From Sedimentisphaerales bacterium (GTDB lineage Bacteria; Planctomycetota; Phycisphaerae; Sedimentisphaerales; Anaerohalosphaeraceae), in the NCBI GenBank assembly GCA_016926155.1, contig JAFGPC010000054.1, positions 1 through 37,437 of the forward strand: a stretch of 37,437 nt of DNA, read 5' to 3'. Made by a program: the position numbers and the translations under genes. Under the pieces are notes generated by a model. It ran no database searches and was not told the origin of the DNA. It saw nothing but the letters and a program-made list of their open reading frames with translations. This document shows, piece after piece, positions 24,221 to 32,808 of the stretch; position 1 is the first letter of the stretch; each line of letters starts with the position of its first letter.

Positions 24221-24349
24221 GATCTGATTTTTAGCTCCGCAAGTACACCTCTGAAACTACCTAAGAGTGGTTTTCAGAGAATGAGCCGTTCTTTACAGCA
24301 AAACACTTAAATACCTCGATCTCCCCTATTATCTGCAACAACAACGCCT

Positions 24350-26749
24350 TTACTTCTTCCGTGCATGGTATCGGCCCTCGATGACCAAGATCCCGTCTTC
24401 GCCCAGATTGTGTGAATAGGCATCCTCAACCACAATCCCGGTCTTCGAGACCGACGTGCATCGCTTCTTCCACACTACGGTCTCCCCGTGTCGTAGCACA
24501 CAGTGTCCGTCCGCTGTGAATTCACGGCTGTAATGGTCGCCCCCGAACGTATATTCCCAGACACCCAGCAGCACGTGGCCTGTCAGACGAACGGGTTCCG
24601 GTGGCTCATAGTCAGCCGCAGTCCTCACTTGCAGTTCTCGTAGTATCGTCCAGTCACGACGCACCTTGTCGAAGTTGAGGATGCGTATCTCCCTCGGCTG
24701 CAGCCTAACCGTAACTATGTCCTCCTCACAATACTTCTCCGCCAATCCTTTCATGCAATCGGCAATCGGTGAAGACACAAAAAACGTGCCGCTGTCGGGC
24801 ATCAGGCCAAACGAACGATCCAGAACAAACGAATACGTCTTTTCCTCCGAAGAGGGATTGTGGACAGAAACATACCCCTGATCCTGCGTCCATGCCGTAT
24901 AACCATAAATCTCCCCATCCTGCGGACTACCGCCATGCATCCGCGAACGGTGAAATGTGGGAAACACGCTATACGCCCAGTGCAGTCCCTCGCTGAGCAC
25001 ATCCCAATCATAGTCCTTTAGATTAAAAGTCTTAATGTAAAGCTCGATAAAACCCGTACCGCGCGAGATGTTCATATACAGATAGCGACGAAACGAATCC
25101 TTGCTCTCATTCGCCTTTACCTTTTTAGGTTCATGGTTGAACAAGGCGCACATGGGAAACTGCGTGTTTTCCTGGGCATAAATTTCATAGTACCGTCCAT
25201 CACGATATACCAGCTCCGCCGTCCGATCCGCTCCGCCCGCCGCGTCACCGGCATTGATCATCCATACACTGTCGACATACTGCAGCCACCATGGACTCAG
25301 ATACGCGCCGTTGGAGATGACGATATAGACATCGGGATTCACTACCGCCATTTTCCCAAACATCTCCATCAGACGCTCCGTACCGGCACTGAGGTAGTAC
25401 AGTTTCAATTCATCATACTTGGAATCATTCAGGACCTCGTCACCCGACTTGATGCCCTCCAGACCGAGTTGCGGCATGACCGGCAGACCATAACGGTCAC
25501 CTTGCAGTTCGAAATTTCGAAGATTCAAATGACCGAAAAGACCATCGAGCTTGAAGTACGCCATGCCCATCCCGGTCAGTTCCACCATACGTTTCTCGAA
25601 CATGCCCATATATTTCGGGCCTGCCATGGACATCCAGTCATCCATCGCCTCCCATCCAAGTTTACGCAGCGAAGGGATCGCGCTCCTGGCCCCGAACAGA
25701 CAGCCCGGACTTAACCACAGTCCAAGCCTCGAATCACACGCCGTCACCGTCTTTTGGACCGAATCGAAATCAACGTCGAACTTACTATTCACCTTCCAGA
25801 CCTTGTCCGACCAGTCAGCGCGCGTATCCTCCCAGCCGTCATCGATCACGTAGGCCCGCAACGGCCGATTCTCCCGCTTGACGACCAGCTCATCATGAAT
25901 CTTCCGGACACTCTGCTGGAAGTTCTCCCGGTTAACTCCTTCCCCATAGTCAAACCACGAATTGTATTGAATCTGAAGCCGCAGAGGACGCACGCGCACT
26001 GCATGGATATAGTCAAAGAAAGCATCTTGAATATGGGCAGGACTGTCGCCCACCCCGTGCACGGCCGAGTGCGTGGTATACTTATCACCAGCCTTAATCG
26101 TTCTGCCCCGGAGATAACCGCAGTATAGCGTCTTGCCCTCGACGAAGTTGACAGCCGCCGGAAATTCCACACCCCAGAACATCCCGCTCTCTCGCGTATA
26201 CAATGGCTGCCCCAGACCTGGCTTCCACTGCCCCGGCGCATATGCCGTGATCCGCTTCAATGTATAGGGCTGATAAACATCCTCCAGTGTCATCACATCA
26301 ACATCGATCCGCTCCAGACAGAAGTCCCTCCCACCGGATATAGTCAACTGCTTTCGCAACCACGGCTCATCACCTTTCAGATGATAACATACTGTAATCT
26401 TCAGACGCCTCTCAGTGTTCTCGAGATCAAACAACAGAGACTCTTTCTCTCGTCGGATTGCCCCAACATCAAAATCCGCTGCCGTCAGCACTACATCCTT
26501 TCCAATGGTGTGTGTACCCTCCGAAATCCGCAGACGAAACTCATCGCACGCAATCGGTTGCTCCGTCGTCCGAGCTGACTTATTCACGATCAAACATGTA
26601 CACAGAATTCCGTTCTTAACATTGAACGTCCTCTTCAGATACGCATTCTCGAGTTCATACACGCCATCGACTTCACGGCAGAACGCCTTCACGCCCCCAA
26701 CCAAGGCGATCATTATCAATAACAACAATGTCATAGATCTTATCTTCAT
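24350..26749 (-). CDS. Secreted GH36-like glycoside hydrolase (alpha-galactosidase type)
   Basis: A 799-residue exported enzyme: signal peptide MKIRSMTLLLLIMIALVGGV, an N-terminal beta-sandwich (to about 250), a (beta/alpha)8 catalytic barrel and a C-terminal beta region. Barrel motifs fit clan GH-D/family GH36: RAYVIDDGWED (298-308), GLWLSPGC, YFKLDGLFG with the likely nucleophile Asp402, and VWMINAGDAAGGADR with a likely acid/base Asp near 501. Raffinose-synthase-like GH36 proteins share the VIDDGW form. The last 70 residues (LGVWEYTFGGDHYSREFTAD) form an extra lipocalin-like beta domain. Substrate is probably an alpha-galactoside or related glycan. The ATG at 26749 is chosen over upstream starts because it begins a signal peptide, has AGGA eight bases before it, and lies downstream of a promoter at 26803-26832. 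Confidence 0.82.
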   Translation of the reverse strand: MKIRSMTLLLLIMIALVGGVKAFCREVDGVYELENAYLKRTFNVKNGILCTCLIVNKSARTTEQPIACDEFRLRISEGTHTIGKDVVLTAADFDVGAIRREKESLLFDLENTERRLKITVCYHLKGDEPWLRKQLTISGGRDFCLERIDVDVMTLEDVYQPYTLKRITAYAPGQWKPGLGQPLYTRESGMFWGVEFPAAVNFVEGKTLYCGYLRGRTIKAGDKYTTHSAVHGVGDSPAHIQDAFFDYIHAVRVRPLRLQIQYNSWFDYGEGVNRENFQQSVRKIHDELVVKRENRPLRAYVIDDGWEDTRADWSDKVWKVNSKFDVDFDSVQKTVTACDSRLGLWLSPGCLFGARSAIPSLRKLGWEAMDDWMSMAGPKYMGMFEKRMVELTGMGMAYFKLDGLFGHLNLRNFELQGDRYGLPVMPQLGLEGIKSGDEVLNDSKYDELKLYYLSAGTERLMEMFGKMAVVNPDVYIVISNGAYLSPWWLQYVDSVWMINAGDAAGGADRTAELVYRDGRYYEIYAQENTQFPMCALFNHEPKKVKANESKDSFRRYLYMNISRGTGFIELYIKTFNLKDYDWDVLSEGLHWAYSVFPTFHRSRMHGGSPQDGEIYGYTAWTQDQGYVSVHNPSSEEKTYSFVLDRSFGLMPDSGTFFVSSPIADCMKGLAEKYCEEDIVTVRLQPREIRILNFDKVRRDWTILRELQVRTAADYEPPEPVRLTGHVLLGVWEYTFGGDHYSREFTADGHCVLRHGETVVWKKRCTSVSKTGIVVEDAYSHNLGEDGILVIEGRYHARKK

Positions 26750-27260
26750 TCTGGATTTCCTATTTAACTTCATAATCAGCACTTCTGCACATAACGTCAC
26801 CAATGATACCAAGATTGGGGCCTTAATTTCAAGATGTCCGGTCTCCGTCAAGCACACTTGTGATTGAGGCACCCCCCCCCAGAGACCCGTTCCTATTGCA
26901 TTCAACACAGGCCTCCCCTACTGCCCATCGTATTTCGGATCCGACGGGCCAACGAGAAGGAAGTGGTGGGAGATCTGATCAGGTATGATCCTCACATCCC
27001 GGCCTTCCGGAAAAACAACCGGAAAATTTTGCTTTTTGACATATCCCATAAGAACAGTAAGAATATCAATTGGCATTGTCTTGTCGATCATCAAGAATTA
27101 GGTTTCTTCCCATTTTCCCATAAACCTGACGGAATCCGTTCCCTTTTCAGGTACACGTAAAACTGGTATTACAGTTATGATTTATTTATCTTTATACTAT
27201 CCACCTCTTATAATACACAGGTTTATTATCCAAGAATACAAAAACAAGGGTATGTTTATA
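26750..27260. other. Intergenic region upstream of the glycosidase gene
   Basis: This 511-base stretch holds the probable glycosidase promoter (26803-26832) and a run of nine C at 26872-26880. A 98-codon plus-strand frame at 26864-27160 has no ribosome site and no recognisable pattern. Nothing else is supported. Confidence 0.5.
26803..26832 (-). promoter_or_regulatory. Probable promoter of the GH36-like gene
   Basis: Minus-strand TTGAAA (26832-26827) and TATCAT (26808-26803) are separated by 18 bases; each box differs from consensus at one position. The leader to the ATG at 26749 would be about 45 bases. Confidence 0.5.
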
Positions 27261-28073
27261 TTAGCCAGAGGGAATATCCAATTCGGATACTGGCTCAAAT
27301 CCTTTGTGCCAGATAAAAGACCAGACTTTCTCCAAGCGGGTTTTATCAATGTAAATCCCTTTGAAGAGAATATTAATCGCCCGACCGTGTCGCATGAGAA
27401 GCAGACGCGGAAGAGCCGTGCCCATCCGATAGGTTGCACCTGGATAGCCTGCTCCGTGCAGGTCCATGAGATCTGGAGCGCGACTTGCTTCCGCACTTTC
27501 CGGCCAGGCATCTACCCAACCGCCATCCGCTATCAACGGAATATCACTTCGTGCTTGGTCATATTTGTAAAAGAAACGATCGTCCGTACTGTTGCTCCTC
27601 TCTTGCATCCATCCGTTCAGAGTATAACTTCCTTCATGATCTCCACCGCCTGTTGGATCACTGATGCTTCGCCAGTGCCAGGACTCATCGGATGTTCCGT
27701 AACCGAAGCCGTCACCATATCGATCTGCCCATTTCTTGGTGGCAGGACAATTTAAAATCTTCATCACACCGCTGCGCGAATCTCCCTTGCCTTGAGCAAA
27801 AAGATCATCATCAAAGTAGGGTGCGATCTGATAGAACCAGAATTTGCCTTGGTCCCATTGTGCCGAAGAAGCGTACCAAATATTCCTGTTGTCGTTGTCT
27901 TCAGCATAAAAATACCAGGCCAGCCCAAATTGCTTGAGATGAGCGGCACAGGTCATAGCCCTTGTCGCTTCTTTTGCCTTGCGCAGAGCCGGTGTCATTA
28001 TCGCAAGTAAGATTCCGATGATGGCAATGACAACAAGCAATTCGATCAGCGTAAAAGCTCTAAATGGCTTCAT
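27261..28073 (-). CDS. Prepilin-like (pseudopilin-type) protein, 270 residues
   Basis: The N-terminus [20 protein letters not shown] is a class III prepilin signal (Phe +1, Glu +5). The globular part carries a mid-chain [20 protein letters not shown] segment typical of planctomycete pseudopilin-like proteins, and the C-terminus reads [19 protein letters not shown] and then [15 protein letters not shown]. Where many relatives have DGHVD or DWSVR after ILF, this one has KGIYIDK, so the usual Asp-Gly/Trp is missing. The ATG at 28073 is preferred over 28079 and an in-frame TTG at 28088 because GGGGG lies eight bases upstream. It is a paralogue of the gene at 8854-9693. Its neighbour is a secreted glycosidase, so a link to polysaccharide use is possible. 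Confidence 0.85.
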   Translation of the reverse strand: MKPFRAFTLIELLVVIAIIGILLAIMTPALRKAKEATRAMTCAAHLKQFGLAWYFYAEDNDNRNIWYASSAQWDQGKFWFYQIAPYFDDDLFAQGKGDSRSGVMKILNCPATKKWADRYGDGFGYGTSDESWHWRSISDPTGGGDHEGSYTLNGWMQERSNSTDDRFFYKYDQARSDIPLIADGGWVDAWPESAEASRAPDLMDLHGAGYPGATYRMGTALPRLLLMRHGRAINILFKGIYIDKTRLEKVWSFIWHKGFEPVSELDIPSG

Positions 28074-28562
28074 TTGCATCGCCCCCAAATCCGAGGAACA
28101 TGTTCTCTTGTTAAAGATAAAAGACCTTAGTTCCTAATATATTTTATAATAACAAACCCGTCTAATATTGTAAACTCAATTCCTTCCATATCAAAGCATA
28201 CTACAAAACAGTCTTTCCAGAATAATATTATTTTCCAACAAATTCATTTCGCCAGCCAATTTTCTTCTTGACAAACAGTAAAAAAGAACTGAACATGTTT
28301 AATATTAGCCATAATGGCAAATAGAATGGAGGAAGAAATTGCGGGGATGGTGTTATGAATGGCCAATGGGGCAGTGTGTTTTTATGCCACCTTATTTTCA
28401 CGAATGGCCTTTTGCATAAATTTCACTACCTTTTATCTCAATGTTTTCCAGTACATTTGCCAATGGCTTCATTCAACAAAAACCGTCCTCTTTCAACTCA
28501 TCAAGACAGTAGGGAAGAAGCATCATAAACATTTACAAGACTATCTTTGTGGAGGTAGAAGT
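28074..28562. other. Divergent intergenic region with repeated GAACATGTT sites
   Basis: This 489-base AT-rich stretch separates the prepilin-like gene (-) from the surface-protein cluster (+). GAACATGTT occurs twice, at 28096-28104 (as the perfect palindrome GAACATGTTC) and at 28291-28299. A consensus TTGACA stands at 28268-28273, but no good -10 lies at the right distance. An open frame continues upstream of the 28563 start to 28359 with low-quality sequence; it is not counted as coding. Confidence 0.5.
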
Positions 28563-30587
28563 ATGAATGGTCTAATAAGTACCAGGAGCGTGTTAGCCTG
28601 CATGGTCGTGACTGGAATTCTAGCAGTCGCGGCACCGACATTGGGTGAATTGATCCATGCAAACGGCAATGTAACGCTTGTTGCAGGCTCGGAGTATTTC
28701 CCCGTTTCACAAGCCAGTGACGGTGATCCAAGCACCCAGTGGGTAACAGAGGATCCGGGCGGGTATCCCTCTGACTACTTCGATTATGGTCCTGTTCCTG
28801 TGATGGTTATGGATCTTGGAGAGGATGTCGCCCTCGATGCTGTTGCATTCTGGGGGTATGGAATATCCGGCAACAGCACCTCCGAGTTTTCCCTTCGTTT
28901 TGCCAAGGAAGCAGATGGTATAGGCTCCTGGCAAAGTTACAATCCCACATTCCATACGGGACCCCAAGGAAACAGCGTGCAGCAGAATTTTCCCTTTGGT
29001 CTCATTGTCCTTGCTCGTTATGTTCAGGTTACAGTAAGTGATAATCATATTGAAACTCCTCCAGGTGGAGATCGTGTTGGCTTCGGAGAGATTCAATTTA
29101 ATAAGACCGACATAAACATAGCGCATTTCCCCGCTCCTCCTGACCAGTCATCAGGAATCAACCCTGATGGTATACTGCTGAGTTGGGATGCTGCCGGGGA
29201 ATCCAATCCCTCCGACCCCAATGTGCTGGTTCCCAATCCGGGGCTTCTCCGACACGAACTCTATCTGAGCAGCGGCAATCCGGAGGATCCCAACGTCTTG
29301 CTTTTAGATACAATCGCGGCAGGTAATCCCATCGCAGCCCGGGTTGAATACGGCCCCTTGAATCTGGATCGTGATGGAACCTACTACTGGCGCGTGGATG
29401 AAGTGATTCGAGATCCCAATGGCATGGAGATGGCTCATACAGGGGATACCTGGATGTTCCAGACACTTCCTTCCAATCCGGAGATTCTTTCAAATACGCC
29501 TGCTGATACATTGGCAAGCCTTGGTGGGGATGCCACATTTACAATATTGGCTACAAATCCCTTCCTTGGAGATGAGAGCGGTTTACGTTATCAATGGTAC
29601 AAAGTCAATCCCGACGGAGACGATATCGAAATGGGAGACGATTCTGCATTGTTGACCATTTCGAATGTTACTGGTGATGATGAGGGGCAATATTATTGTA
29701 TCGTAACCATTATAGATCCGGACGTCCAGACATGGACTATATCACGCCAGGCAAACCTTGTACTTAAAAAACGGATTGGGTATTGGCCGTTTGATGGCGA
29801 TGCGACCGATCTGGATTTCGGCAATGACGGTTTTATAGGAGGTGGTACGCCTGACTTTACGGCACAGGGAGTCGTCAACAACGGACTGGCTGTTCAATTT
29901 GACTCTGCCAGCTCTGAGTTCATTCAGATTGCCAATGACAACCTGCAATGGAGTCCAACCGGCAGTTTTTCAGTAAGTATGTGGGTCAAGGCTACAGGAG
30001 GAAGCGGCCATAGAGCTCCGATCAGCAACCGGCATGAACCGCCGACGCAAGGATTTATTATCTACGATGAACCGGGTAACACGTGGCAATTCTGGAACGG
30101 TCATGGAGGCGCTTCCGGCTGGAATACTCTTCAGGGTCCCAGTGTTGTTAATAATGAATGGACGCATCTGGTCATCACATGTGATCCGACGGGAATATCC
30201 GAGAACGTGGCTTCGGATGATATTCCTATTCTCCTAGCAACAAAAAGGCTCTATGTCAATGGAGAACTCTATGACGAACAGCAGGATATTGAGTATAAAC
30301 CAAAAAAGACGGGAACCAGTGATCTGTTCATCGGTGCCGGTCAAAATGAAAATCCAGCCAACTTCTTCTTCCATGGGCTTGTCGATGATGTCCGACTCTA
30401 TAACTATCCCATTGAAGACGTGAAAGTTGCCCAGTTGTATACGGATGTAATGGGAGGAGCGGTTTGTGTTGAAAGCCTACGACCTGCCTTTGATCTTGAT
30501 CATGACTGTGAGGTGACATTGACTGACTTTGCTATCCTGGCCGAGAATTGGGCTGTCTGCAATCTTGTGCCTGCGGATAATTGTCCC
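28563..30587 (+). CDS. Surface protein: discoidin-like, Ig-like, LamG and dockerin-like domains (675 residues)
   Basis: Signal peptide (about 1-27) followed by a discoidin (F5/8)-like N-domain (GNVTLVAGSEYFPVSQASDG, GGDRVGFGEIQFN), a fibronectin-like segment ending in YYWRVDEVIRDPNG, an Ig-like domain (GLRYQWYKVNPDGD, EGQYYCIVTI) and a LamG/concanavalin-like domain (IGYWPFDGDATDLDFGNDGF to HGLVDDVRLYNYPIED). The C-terminus is dockerin-like: FDLDHDCEVTLTDFAILAEN. LamG and discoidin domains bind glycans or surfaces. The ATG at 28563 has GGAGG eight bases upstream and begins the signal peptide, whereas an in-frame ATG at 28359 adds a nonsensical leader. It is the first of three tandem genes that share this N-terminal half. 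Confidence 0.86.
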
Positions 30588-30658
30588 TAAAGCAATAGGA
30601 AACAAAGATCAAAAAGTGATTGAAACCTGATGCAAAAAGCGAAGGAAAGGTAAACACA

Positions 30659-32623
30659 ATGAAATTTCAAATAAGCAGAAAACGGTTTTCAGGTATCATA
30701 TCAGCCTGGATTGTCTTGACGGTTGCCCTGTTATGTACCGGCGCAAAAGCCGAATTAATCCATGCCGGAGGCAATGTCACTTTGATTGCGGGCTCACAGT
30801 ATTATCCTGTATCTCAAGCCAGTGACGGCAATCCCGCTGCTACCTGGGTCACGGATGCTCCGTGCGGAGGTTCTGCAGACTATTTCAACTGTGCGAGCGC
30901 CCCAATTCCCATCCTGCTCATCGACCTCGGCTCCGATGTTGTTATGGACGCCATCGCATTTTGGAATTACGCTAGCACCAACGCTAATAATGTGACAGAG
31001 TTTTCGCTGCGTTTCGCTACGGATGCCGACGGACCCGACAACATAGGTACTTCGATCGGTTATAATCCCGTATTTACTACGGATGTCCCCGGCAATGAAA
31101 CCCAGCAGGATTTTGCCCTTGAGACAATTATCGTAGCTCGGTATGTCGAATTTACCGCCACAGACAATATGTATGGCGGCGCTCTTCCCGGAGGAGATCG
31201 TGCAGGATTCGGAGATATCCAGTTCAATGTTGTTAATCCGGACAAGGCATGGAATCCTTATCCCGGCCATGAAGCCAAAGACATTGGCAGAAATATCACA
31301 CTTCAATGGAATGCCATGGTTGATCCCAATACGAGTGAGCCGGTTCTATCTTTGCTCGAACACGTACTCTATTTTAGCAATGGGGATCCTGCCGATGCCA
31401 ATGTAGCAGAATTGGCAAGAATCCCCGCGGGAGATCCCATTGCGGCCCAGGCAGAATATGGTCCTTTGAGTCTGGAATTCGGGAAAACGTATTACTGGCG
31501 CGTCGATGAAATCACAGACTCCAATACAATTACCGGTGATCTCTGGTCCTTCCAGACGGTTCCTGCCGAACCACTAATTACTCAAATGCCGCAGGATCTT
31601 TTAGTCTTTGAAGGTGAAACGGCCTCCTTTGAGGTATCTGCGATAAATCCCTACTCCTCTGATAGCGATGGATTGATGTATCAATGGTACAAGGTAAATC
31701 CCGGCGGGGACCTCCCGATGGGAGAGGATTCGCCAGTGTATTCCATTGCATCGGTCAATAAAGAGGAACATGAAGGACAATATTATTGTGTGGTCACAAT
31801 CGTCGATCCCGACGTAAACACGACTTCTACATCGATTACGGTTACCCTAGTCACCAAACAATTAATTGGGCATTGGCCTTTTGACGGGAACCTGAACGAT
31901 GAGGTGGGTGGAAATGATGGTGTTTTCACAGGAGTTGGAGATCCCAGTTTCGAAACCGGAATCGTTGGAGAAGGGCAAGCGGTTGTCTTTCCGGCCGGAG
32001 GATCGCCGGTGACTGTCCCGACAGCGGCTCATATTTATGCCGCATGGACGTTGAGTTGGTGGGAAAACAGCGATCCTGATGCGGGAGGTGTCGGAACATG
32101 GGAAACAATGATTGGGTGTGGTGCAGGCCCAGACGGCTGGGAAATTTTTGAATTTGGCCGTTTGGATGGAAGGCGCTATGCGTTTGGCTTCAACATTGGC
32201 GGCAGTTATCAATATACACCGGATGATGACCGATATCCACGGGATCATTGGCATTATCATGTCGTTAGCTTCGATCCTACCACAAATACGGCAAGCTGGT
32301 ACATAGATGGCCTGAAGTATACCGATAATACAGGAGTCAATTTTACCGTGTTCGATGAAGACTTCTATATTGGTAATGTTCGAGGAGGATCTCAACCCTA
32401 TACCGGATGGATTGATGATTTGAAGCTCTATAACTATCCCTTAGATCCTTTTGAGATTGCCGAAGCATACACGGCGGAGATTGATACTATATTATGTGTT
32501 TCTCCGATCGCAGGCGATGTAACTGGACCGGAAGGAATTCCGGATTGTACAGTCAATATGCTTGATTTCGTTCTTTTTGCTTCACAATGGCTGGATCATG
32601 GATACCTTCCGGATCGTCCCTAG
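30659..32623 (+). CDS. Surface protein: discoidin-like, Ig-like, LamG and dockerin-like domains (654 residues)
   Basis: A close paralogue of the preceding gene with the same domain order. It has a signal peptide (about 1-31, ending CTGAKA), a discoidin-like domain (AGGNVTLIAGSQYYPVSQAS, GGDRAGFGDIQFN), a segment ending YYWRVDEITDSN, an Ig-like domain (LMYQWYKVNPGGD, EGQYYCVVTI), a LamG domain (IGHWPFDGNLNDEVGGNDGV to YTGWIDDLKLYNYPLD) and a dockerin-like end (DCTVNMLDFVLFASQWLD). AAAGG lies eight bases before the ATG at 30659. It follows the first gene by 71 bases and is probably co-transcribed with it, ending at the terminator at 32700-32744. Confidence 0.86.
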   Translation: MKFQISRKRFSGIISAWIVLTVALLCTGAKAELIHAGGNVTLIAGSQYYPVSQASDGNPAATWVTDAPCGGSADYFNCASAPIPILLIDLGSDVVMDAIAFWNYASTNANNVTEFSLRFATDADGPDNIGTSIGYNPVFTTDVPGNETQQDFALETIIVARYVEFTATDNMYGGALPGGDRAGFGDIQFNVVNPDKAWNPYPGHEAKDIGRNITLQWNAMVDPNTSEPVLSLLEHVLYFSNGDPADANVAELARIPAGDPIAAQAEYGPLSLEFGKTYYWRVDEITDSNTITGDLWSFQTVPAEPLITQMPQDLLVFEGETASFEVSAINPYSSDSDGLMYQWYKVNPGGDLPMGEDSPVYSIASVNKEEHEGQYYCVVTIVDPDVNTTSTSITVTLVTKQLIGHWPFDGNLNDEVGGNDGVFTGVGDPSFETGIVGEGQAVVFPAGGSPVTVPTAAHIYAAWTLSWWENSDPDAGGVGTWETMIGCGAGPDGWEIFEFGRLDGRRYAFGFNIGGSYQYTPDDDRYPRDHWHYHVVSFDPTTNTASWYIDGLKYTDNTGVNFTVFDEDFYIGNVRGGSQPYTGWIDDLKLYNYPLDPFEIAEAYTAEIDTILCVSPIAGDVTGPEGIPDCTVNMLDFVLFASQWLDHGYLPDRP

Positions 32624-32670
32624 TTGAAATAATTCTTACAACTTGCTAAAATAGTTTAATGATCGATAAG

Positions 32671-32686
32671 TGGGACATACGTCCCA
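32671..32686. repeat. Small perfect inverted repeat
   Basis: TGGGAC-ATAC-GTCCCA, a six-base stem with a four-base loop, lies 14 bases before the terminator hairpin. Its role is unknown. Confidence 0.5.
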
Positions 32687-32699
32687 TGGAGCGAGGTCG

Positions 32700-32744
32700 G
32701 GCGGAACCTATGCCAAAAGGGGACAGAGGTTCCGCCTGTTTTTT
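32700..32744 (+). terminator. Rho-independent terminator between surface-protein genes 2 and 3
   Basis: GGCGGAACCT (32700-32709) pairs perfectly with AGGTTCCGCC (32727-32736) around a 17-base loop and is followed by TGTTTTTT. It ends the transcript of the first two surface-protein genes and implies a separate promoter for the third. Confidence 0.85.
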
Positions 32745-32808
32745 CCTTTACAGTACATCGGAAAATAGAAGGAACGGCCAGAAACCTTGTAACGTCGAAG
32801 TGGACACT

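Noticed and set aside
25133-25714. 193-codon plus-strand frame opposite the glycosidase gene
   Set aside because: Antisense shadow of a well-supported coding region, with a His/Arg/Gln-rich product typical of reverse-strand reading.
26864-27160. 98-codon plus-strand frame, considered as a transposase or other gene remnant
   Set aside because: Neither a ribosome site nor any motif I could tie to a family was found.
27177-27755. 192-codon plus-strand frame opposite the prepilin-like gene
   Set aside because: It lies mostly antisense to a gene with clear family motifs and has no recognisable product.
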